Source: CAZEVY01 sp964515555
GTDB lineage: Bacteria > Acidobacteriota > Terriglobia > Bryobacterales > Bryobacteraceae
Assembly: GCA_964515555.1 (NCBI GenBank)
Contig: CAZEVY010000005.1
Coordinates: 58,067-122,066, forward strand
DNA length: 64,000 bases
Direction of reading: 5' to 3'
The notes below the pieces were generated by a model, which was not told the origin of the DNA, ran no database searches, and worked only from the letters and a program-made list of their open reading frames with translations. Position 1 is the stretch's first letter; each line of letters starts with the position of its first letter. Both the position numbers and the translations under genes were made by a program. Positions 57,955 through 64,000 of this stretch are shown here, piece after piece.

Positions 57955-59556
57955 ATGCGCCTCGCGATCCCGCTTCTCTTCGCCGCCAGCATGGCGGCCG
58001 AGACCGTTACCGGCCCCCTGGTCGTATCCGACCGCTGGCCCGAGGCGACCGACCTGGTCGCCTGGACCCGCGACGTCATGCGGATCGAGGGCGTCGCCAA
58101 CGCCTCGCAGACCGCGCAGGGGAAGGCGTTCTTCCGCTGGCTGCGCCTGTTCAATCGCATGGCGACCGGTGGAATGATTCAGGCCTACGAAGGCGACCAC
58201 GGCGCGGAAAAGTACGTCACCGACGCGCACAAGAACCTGTTCGTCTACGGCTGGGGCTATTGCGACACCACCAGCCGCATCGCCGAGGCCGCCTGGGTCG
58301 AATGGCGGCACGATCGCGAATCCGCCGAGCGCGTCTGCGTGATGCACGACAACGGCGGCTATCACACCATGTACCGGCTCCGGCTCGACGGCCGTTACGC
58401 CGCCTTCGACCCTCGCTACGGCTACTACCTGGTCGCGGGCGACTCGCCGGAGGCGCGCATCCTCGACTGGGACGAAGTCGGCGTCGACGACAACATCCGG
58501 CGCAATCGCACGTTCACGCACCGCAGCGCGCCGTTCTTCGAGTTCTTCGGCCTGGAATGGGAGCGCGCGTTTCTGATTCAACCCGCTTTTCATGCGACCG
58601 AGAAGGAGTGGGTCGGGGCGGGCAAGCCCGTCGAGGTGGTGTTCGGAGACCGGCAGTACCGCATGGGCACGCCCTTCCACGACATGGACTTCCGCCTTCC
58701 CCCCGGCTCGACGATCGAGCGCTTCTGGGACAATCGCGCGCGCAAGTTCTATGTCCCAGCGGGAAAACACACCCAGCGCGAGGAGCCATTTCTGCCGTCC
58801 GGCCGGTTTTATCGCGTCACGGAGTCGATGCTGGACGGAAATTGGCCGAAATACGACCCCAATTACGAAACAATGAAACCGTATCTCGAGACCGTCCCGG
58901 CCGCCGAGGGGTACAACGCCCAGGTCCGCGGAGGCCGGACCATCGGACAGGCCTGGGGCCGTTTCACGCACCAGCCCGCCGCCGGCGAACTGACGGCCCC
59001 CGGGAAGACGTTCGACTACTACGTCCCCTACGTGCTCGTCGACGGAGTCGTCGCGGGCGAAATGAAGGGACCGGCCGGAGGCGGACAGACCGTCGAGCTG
59101 CGAACGCTGCGCGCCAAGACTTCGCGACGCGACGAGCCCGACGCCTGGTCTCCCTGGGAACGGCTGCATGAAGGCCCGGGGCGTTTCTCGGTCGAAATCG
59201 GCAGGCCGCGATTCACCGGCCGCGGCGTGTCGATTCACGGAGTCTATCGATTCCAGATTCGCGTGCGTTCGTCCGCAGGCATGGCGGCGTATCGACTGGA
59301 GACCTGGTTCGAGAACAACATCATGAGTCTCCCGCGCATTTTCGCCGGCAAGAACCGCATTCGGTTCCAGGTGCGCGACGCCTCGCTGCTCCGCGCGCCG
59401 ATTGAGGTGATCTACCGCTACCGCACCCCCGGCGGGCGCCAGGAGCACCGGCAGCGGCTCGACCCCGGCGATTTCCGCTACAACGCCGCGTTCTACGAAA
59501 TCGACGCGCCCGACCTGTTGCGGTGCGATTCGGTGGCGGTGCGCTACGGCGGGTGA
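57955..59556 (+). CDS. Exported transglutaminase-like protein
   Basis: The 533-residue protein has a signal peptide (MRLAIPLLFAASMAAE). Near its middle lies a possible papain-fold triad: Cys103 in YGWGYCDTTS, His137 in GGYHTMYRL and Asp152 in AAFDPRYG. This spacing and context fit transglutaminase-like and bacterial peptidase-type domains. The C-terminal third is beta-rich with AYRLETWFENNIMSLPRIFAG, a likely carbohydrate- or protein-binding module. The substrate is unknown. The gene stands 40 nt before cassette 2 and may be part of it. Confidence 0.7.
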   Translation: MRLAIPLLFAASMAAETVTGPLVVSDRWPEATDLVAWTRDVMRIEGVANASQTAQGKAFFRWLRLFNRMATGGMIQAYEGDHGAEKYVTDAHKNLFVYGWGYCDTTSRIAEAAWVEWRHDRESAERVCVMHDNGGYHTMYRLRLDGRYAAFDPRYGYYLVAGDSPEARILDWDEVGVDDNIRRNRTFTHRSAPFFEFFGLEWERAFLIQPAFHATEKEWVGAGKPVEVVFGDRQYRMGTPFHDMDFRLPPGSTIERFWDNRARKFYVPAGKHTQREEPFLPSGRFYRVTESMLDGNWPKYDPNYETMKPYLETVPAAEGYNAQVRGGRTIGQAWGRFTHQPAAGELTAPGKTFDYYVPYVLVDGVVAGEMKGPAGGGQTVELRTLRAKTSRRDEPDAWSPWERLHEGPGRFSVEIGRPRFTGRGVSIHGVYRFQIRVRSSAGMAAYRLETWFENNIMSLPRIFAGKNRIRFQVRDASLLRAPIEVIYRYRTPGGRQEHRQRLDPGDFRYNAAFYEIDAPDLLRCDSVAVRYGG

Positions 59557-59577
59557 CTAAGAAATCCGCAGCCGTGA

Positions 59578-59583
59578 TATATT
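59578..59583 (+). promoter_or_regulatory. -10 box TATATT for cassette 2
   Basis: TATATT lies 13 nt before ATG 59597, with a predicted leader of about 6 nt. Confidence 0.45.
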
Positions 59584-59596
59584 AGCTCCACCGGGC

Positions 59597-62500
59597 ATGA
59601 TTGCCGACCACTTCGCGAAGCCGTCATTGCTCGTCGCCGCGTTCGCCTTCCTTCCGCTGCTCTCCGCGCAATCCGCCGACCCCGGCCTCGAAGCCCGCTT
59701 CACCCGCACCGTCCGCCCGTTCCTCACGCGATACTGCGCCGGGTGCCACTCCGGCAGCGCCGCGGCTGCGGGATTCGACCTTCGACCCTATCCGACGACG
59801 GCCGCCGTCATCCAGGACTTTTCCCGTTGGACCGCGGTGAGCGGCAGACTGGCCGCCCGCGAGATGCCTCCCAAGGCGGCGCCGCAGCCGACCGCGGAAG
59901 CCCGGCAATCGGTCGTCGACTGGATTCAGTCCGTCCGCGCCACCGAGATTCGAAGGAATGCCGGCGACCCCGGTCCGGTCCTGGCGCGGCGGCTGAGCAA
60001 CGCCGAATACAACTACACCATCCGCGACCTGACCGGTGTCGACCTGCGTCCGGCGCGCGAATTCCCGGTGGATCCCGCGAACACGGCCGGCTTCGACAAC
60101 TCCGGCGAGTCTCTCGTCATGTCGCCCACGCTGCTGGATAAGTACCTCCAGGCGGCGAGATCGGTCGCCGATCACATGGTGCTGACGCCGGATGGGTTCG
60201 ACTTCGCGCCGCACCCGATGCTGGCGGAAACCGATCGCGACCGCTACACCATCGGGCGCATCATCGATTTCTACAAGAGCCAGCCGACCGACTACGCCGC
60301 TTACTTCCAGGCCGCCTGGCGCTACAAGCATCGGGCGGCGCTCGCCCGGCCCCGCGCCACGCTCGCCGAGTTGGCCGTCGAGTCGAAGATCAGCGCGAAG
60401 TATCTTCCGATGATCTGGCAAATCCTCGAAGAGCCGACCGAGCCCGGCCGGCCCGAAGTCGGTCCAGTGGCGAAGCTTCAGACCATGTGGCGCGCCCTGC
60501 CCGCGCCGTCCGCGAATCAAGCTCCGGCACAGGCCGAGACCCTCCGTCTAAAGTGTCTCGAGATGCGCGACTTCGCGAAGCGCATCCGCCTTCACACCTC
60601 GATGCAGTTCGCCTCGCCGATCGTGTTCGGACTGCCCGCCGGATCGCAGCCGCTGCTCAACTGGAAGCTGCGCAACTTCAATCTGAATCGCCGGAAGTTC
60701 GACCCCGGCGCCCTCCGCAACGACACCGACCCGCCGCCCGCCCCCGTCGAGATTCCGCGATACCCCGGACTGCACCGCGACGCCGCCCCGCGTTGGGCCG
60801 CGCTCATGGCGAAGGCCCGGGCCGGCGATCCCGATCTCGTGGTTCCCGCCGCCGAACGCGCCCGCTACGAGGCCTCATTCACCCGCTTCGCCTCCGTCTT
60901 CCCTGACTTCTTCTACGTCAGCGAGCGCGGACGCTATTTCCCGGACGACTCGCAGGATCGCGGGCGCTTTCTGAGCGCCGGCTACCACAACGCCATGGGC
61001 TACTGGCGCGACGACGTCCCGCTCATGGAGCTGATTCTCGACGACGCCGGACAGCGGCGCCTGAATCGCCTGTGGGACGAATTCGACTTCATCGCGCGCC
61101 ACACCGAGCGCACGTACGACCAGTTCTACTTCAACCAGGCCGGCGCCGTCGACGGCAAAGGCGCCGAGTCGGGGCGCCCGCGGCCGCTCGATAAAGCCAT
61201 CACCGACCCCGCCGTCATCTTCGGACTCCGCGACGACTACGTCGCCAAGGCGCTGGCGTCGCCGGGCAACGATCCCGTGGCGCCGGAGGCCATCCGCTAT
61301 CACTTTCATTGGATCAACGACATCCTGCGGAGGTTCGAGCGCCTGAGGACGGAGGCCGAGCCGCTGCACCTCGACGCGCTCCTGGCATTCGCGGCCCGCG
61401 CCTGGCGGAGGCCCCTCGACGACGCCGAGCGCGAGACGCTGCTCACCTTCTACCGCTCGATTCGCGAGCGCAGCGGTCTTACGCACGAGGAGGCCATGCG
61501 CGACGCCATCGTGCGAGTGCTGATGTCGCCCAGGTTCTGCTACCGGGTCGACCTGGCTGCCAGGCCTGCCCCGGAAGGGCCCGCCGCGGTTCGCGCCCTT
61601 TCCGGCTACGAGCTGGCGAGCCGCCTGAGTTATTTCCTGTGGGCCAGCATGCCGGACGGCGAGCTTCTGGCCGCCGCCGCCTCCGGACGCCTTGAGAAAC
61701 CGGGCGAGCTGGCGGCGCAAGCCCGGCGAATGCTGCGCGATCCCCGCGTGCGCGGTCTGGCTCTGGAGTTCGGCGGAAACTGGCTGGATTTCCGGCGGTT
61801 CGACGAGCACAACGCCGTCGATCGCGAGCGCTTCCCGGCATTCACCAACGAGCTGCGCGAGGCCATGTTCACCGAGCCGGTCCGCGTGCTCGAGGACGCG
61901 ATTCGCAACGACCGGTCGCTGCTCGACCTTCTCTACGGCGCCTCCACCATCGTGAATCCCGTCCTGGCGCGCCACTACGGAATCCCCGGGATCGAGGGCG
62001 CCTCGGACAACTGGATCCGCGTGGAAAACGCACGGCCCTATGGACGCGGCGGGCTGCTCCCGATGGCGGCGTTCCTGACGCAGAATGCTCCCGGATTGAG
62101 GACCAGCCCGGTGAAGCGCGGCTATTGGGTCGTGCGGCGCGTGCTCGGTGAAACGATCCCGCCCCCGCCGCCCACCGTGCCCGAGTTGCCGAAGGACGAG
62201 GCCGAGATGAATGTCCCGCTGCGCGAGGCGCTCGCCCGGCACAGGGAGAACGCCGCCTGCGCGTCCTGCCACGCCCGCTTCGACTCCTTCGGGCTGGCCT
62301 TTGAGAATTACGGGCCTGTCGGCGAGAGAAGGACAAAGGACCTGGCCGGGCGCCCTGTCGAGACGCAGGCCGAATTTCCCGGCGGGTCGAAGGGCGACGG
62401 CTACGAGAGCGTTCTGGCTTATATTCGCGCGCATCGCCAGAAGGACTTCGTCGACAACCTCAGCCGCAAGCTGCTGGCCTATTCGCTGGGCCGTTCTCTG

Positions 62501-62650
62501 CGGTTGTCCGACGAGCCCGCGGTCGAACGCATGATCGCGTCGGCCGCCGCCGCGGGGTATCGGTTCGCCCCGCTGGTGGAGGCTATTGTCACGAGCCGGC
62601 AATTCATGTACAAACGAAGTATAGGTTCCCAGGAAGTGAGAGGCGATTAG
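59597..62650 (+). CDS. Exported DUF1592-type haem protein (cassette 2)
   Basis: The 1017-residue protein has a signal peptide (LLVAAFAFLPLLSAQS) and the same domain order as the 34586 protein: cytochrome domain with CAGCH (Cys47, Cys50, His51), DUF1587 (LARRLSNAEYNYTIRDLTG), a long middle insert (about 200-470), DUF1595, DUF1592 (GRGGLLPMAAFLTQNAPGLRTSPVKRG), DUF1588 with CASCH (Cys888, Cys891, His892) and DUF1585. It is about 190 residues longer than its paralogue, mostly in the middle insert. DUF1552 follows after 1 nt. Confidence 0.9.
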   Translation: MIADHFAKPSLLVAAFAFLPLLSAQSADPGLEARFTRTVRPFLTRYCAGCHSGSAAAAGFDLRPYPTTAAVIQDFSRWTAVSGRLAAREMPPKAAPQPTAEARQSVVDWIQSVRATEIRRNAGDPGPVLARRLSNAEYNYTIRDLTGVDLRPAREFPVDPANTAGFDNSGESLVMSPTLLDKYLQAARSVADHMVLTPDGFDFAPHPMLAETDRDRYTIGRIIDFYKSQPTDYAAYFQAAWRYKHRAALARPRATLAELAVESKISAKYLPMIWQILEEPTEPGRPEVGPVAKLQTMWRALPAPSANQAPAQAETLRLKCLEMRDFAKRIRLHTSMQFASPIVFGLPAGSQPLLNWKLRNFNLNRRKFDPGALRNDTDPPPAPVEIPRYPGLHRDAAPRWAALMAKARAGDPDLVVPAAERARYEASFTRFASVFPDFFYVSERGRYFPDDSQDRGRFLSAGYHNAMGYWRDDVPLMELILDDAGQRRLNRLWDEFDFIARHTERTYDQFYFNQAGAVDGKGAESGRPRPLDKAITDPAVIFGLRDDYVAKALASPGNDPVAPEAIRYHFHWINDILRRFERLRTEAEPLHLDALLAFAARAWRRPLDDAERETLLTFYRSIRERSGLTHEEAMRDAIVRVLMSPRFCYRVDLAARPAPEGPAAVRALSGYELASRLSYFLWASMPDGELLAAAASGRLEKPGELAAQARRMLRDPRVRGLALEFGGNWLDFRRFDEHNAVDRERFPAFTNELREAMFTEPVRVLEDAIRNDRSLLDLLYGASTIVNPVLARHYGIPGIEGASDNWIRVENARPYGRGGLLPMAAFLTQNAPGLRTSPVKRGYWVVRRVLGETIPPPPPTVPELPKDEAEMNVPLREALARHRENAACASCHARFDSFGLAFENYGPVGERRTKDLAGRPVETQAEFPGGSKGDGYESVLAYIRAHRQKDFVDNLSRKLLAYSLGRSLRLSDEPAVERMIASAAAAGYRFAPLVEAIVTSRQFMYKRSIGSQEVRGD

Positions 62651-62651
62651 G

Positions 62652-63980
62652 ATGCCCGATCAAACGAAGAACTCCCCGCACCGGATGACCCGCCGCACCG
62701 TGCTTCGCGGCGCTGGAGTGACGGTGGCGCTCCCCTGGCTGGAGTCGCTCCACGCGGCCGGCTCGACGGCCGCGTCGAACTTTCCCAAGCGGTTCGCGGT
62801 GCTCTTCATGGGCAACGGCGTCAACGAGGACCACTGGGATGCGTCGGGTTCGGGCGCGGAGATGAAGCTCAGCAGGACGCTGGAGCCGCTCGAGCCACTC
62901 AAGCACAAGATCAATGTGATTCACGGCCTGTTCCACAAACGGGCCATGGGGAACGGAATCCATCCCGCGCAGACCGGCAGTCTCCTGAACGGCGCTCCGA
63001 TTCAGAAAGGGTCCGTGGTCCGGGCCGGCATCACCATCGATCAGGTGCTCGCCAATCGCATCGGCCAGGATACGCCGCACCCCAGCATCACGCTGGCCTG
63101 CGAGCAGCCGCTGACCGGGTTCCACGAGACCAACTATTCGCTGGCCTACAGCTCGCACCTTTCCTGGCAGAGCCCGGATTCGCCGGTGCCCAACGAAGTC
63201 TATCCGTCGATCGCCTGGGACAACCTCTTCGAGAACCGCGGCGGCCTGCGGAACAAGAGCGTCCTCGACGGAGTCATGGAGGACGCCTCGGCGCTCAGCG
63301 TGAAAGTCAGCTCGGGCGACAAGGCCAAGCTCGACGAGTACCTCACGAGCGTTCGCGAGGTCGAGAAGCGCGTCGACCGGATGCGGCAGAACAAGGACAA
63401 GGCCGGCGAGATCGCCCGGCAGCGCAATCGCCACCCGTTCACGATGGACCGGCCCGCCAACGGACTGCCGGAAGACCTGCGCGAGCACGCCCGCCTGATG
63501 TGCGACATCATCGCCATCGCGTTTCAATCGGACAAAACGCGCGTGGCGACTCTGTTGCTGGCGCGCGACCTGGGCGCCTTGTACTATCCGTTCCTGGGCG
63601 TCTCGCAGGGCCATCACGGGGCCTCGCACAATAACAACTCGGACGGTTACGAGCGCATCTCCCGCTTCCACCTGAGCCAACTGGCGTACCTGGCGGCGAA
63701 GCTGGACTCCATGCCCGAAGGCGACGGCACCGTGCTCGATCACTCCTGCCTGATGTGGCTCTCCAACATGTGGATCGGCCGCAAGCACGACAACTCCAGG
63801 CTGCCCCTGGTTCTCGCCGGCGGCCTGGGCGGCACGCTCAAGACCGGCCGCACCCTGAACTACGTCGATGCCGGCGACGAGAATCGCAAAATGTCGAGCC
63901 TGTTCCTGTCGATCATGGACCGCATGGGCGTGAAGCTCGACCGCTTCGGCGACGCCGCCACCCGCCTCCAGGAACTCTAG
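62652..63980 (+). CDS. Tat-exported DUF1552 protein (cassette 2)
   Basis: The 442-residue protein has a twin-arginine signal (Arg14-Arg15, then TVLRGAGVTVALPWLE). The DUF1552 body has FMGNGVNEDHWDASG near 55, SHNNNSDGYERISRFHLSQ near 325 and LSNMWIGRKHDNSRLPLVLAGG near 375. The conserved His and Asn blocks match those of the cassette 1 copy. It overlaps neither neighbour but begins 1 nt after the DUF1592 stop, so the pair is made together. The function is unknown; the remaining 20 nt of the window hold nothing recognisable. Confidence 0.9.
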   Translation: MPDQTKNSPHRMTRRTVLRGAGVTVALPWLESLHAAGSTAASNFPKRFAVLFMGNGVNEDHWDASGSGAEMKLSRTLEPLEPLKHKINVIHGLFHKRAMGNGIHPAQTGSLLNGAPIQKGSVVRAGITIDQVLANRIGQDTPHPSITLACEQPLTGFHETNYSLAYSSHLSWQSPDSPVPNEVYPSIAWDNLFENRGGLRNKSVLDGVMEDASALSVKVSSGDKAKLDEYLTSVREVEKRVDRMRQNKDKAGEIARQRNRHPFTMDRPANGLPEDLREHARLMCDIIAIAFQSDKTRVATLLLARDLGALYYPFLGVSQGHHGASHNNNSDGYERISRFHLSQLAYLAAKLDSMPEGDGTVLDHSCLMWLSNMWIGRKHDNSRLPLVLAGGLGGTLKTGRTLNYVDAGDENRKMSSLFLSIMDRMGVKLDRFGDAATRLQEL

Positions 63981-64000
63981 GTTGGCGTCCCTGTTAATAA

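Noticed and set aside
1..64000. CRISPR arrays, IS elements, prophage, integrases or attachment sites
   Set aside because: I looked for regular repeats with spacers, transposase motifs and tRNA-proximal integrases and found none.

Overview
The window is about 66% GC and almost fully coding. It looks like a chromosomal scaffold from an acidobacterium of the Bryobacterales (Solibacter-like) group. The evidence is a giant exported NHL-repeat protein ending in the C-terminal domain typical of Solibacter surface proteins, two cassettes that pair a haem-binding DUF1592-type protein with a Tat-exported DUF1552 protein, a Ser/Thr kinase fused to a beta-propeller, many exported Gfo/Idh, PQQ-like and amidohydrolase proteins, and futalosine-pathway menaquinone synthesis (MqnD). 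I see no phage, IS element, CRISPR array or integrase. One 100-N assembly gap lies at 46402-46501.

Layout. 1-2588 (+): the end of an alkaline-phosphatase-type protein, a class III aminotransferase, and a nucleotidyltransferase/partner pair, all joined by 4-bp overlaps. 2589-5343 (-): LolC/E-type permease and LysRS. 5356-12604 (+): a glycosyltransferase; an operon of Tat-Gfo/Idh, a haem-FGE fusion and ApbE; MmsA; and an exported Memo-AMMECR1 fusion. 12611-14187 (-): a PHP phosphatase, a DUF948-like protein and a YtxH protein, divergent from recX. 14756-21832 (-): amidohydrolase, acyl-CoA ligase, a degenerate histidine kinase, an atypical Nramp and an ANL-fold ligase. 21930-24016 (+): an MBL-fold hydrolase and purB. 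24075-29324: gamma-glutamyltransferase, a YqiA-type hydrolase and small exported proteins. 29433-32041 (-): recR, ebfC and dnaX, with the SRP RNA gene upstream of dnaX. 32128-34519 (+): an SDR and a nuclease-like EEP protein. 34586-39959 (+): the first DUF1592/DUF1552 cassette plus an ankyrin protein. 40123-42813: tRNA-Ser(CGA) and a kinase, divergent. 42870-49339 (-): a small two-gene unit, exported proteins, mqnD, an Hpt protein, a PQQ-propeller protein and a glycine-rich exported protein. 49503-52124 (+): yyaL-like gene and tpx. 52179-57860 (-): the giant NHL protein, accA and a small membrane protein. 57955-63980 (+): a transglutaminase-like exported protein and the second DUF1592/DUF1552 cassette.

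Two features of gene expression run through the whole window. First, genes that begin transcription units repeatedly carry a TANNNT -10 box only 6-9 nt before the start codon, which leaves no room for a ribosome-binding site and suggests leaderless mRNAs. Second, genes inside operons are joined by NTGA overlaps, and all four first bases occur, including two CTGA junctions that imply CTG start codons.

Convergent genes sit back to back or overlap at their stop codons, with almost no terminator sequence. The longest stretch without a protein gene is 39960-40269. It holds the tRNA-Ser gene and the kinase promoter; I see nothing else in it. Positions of residues are counted from the starts chosen here.
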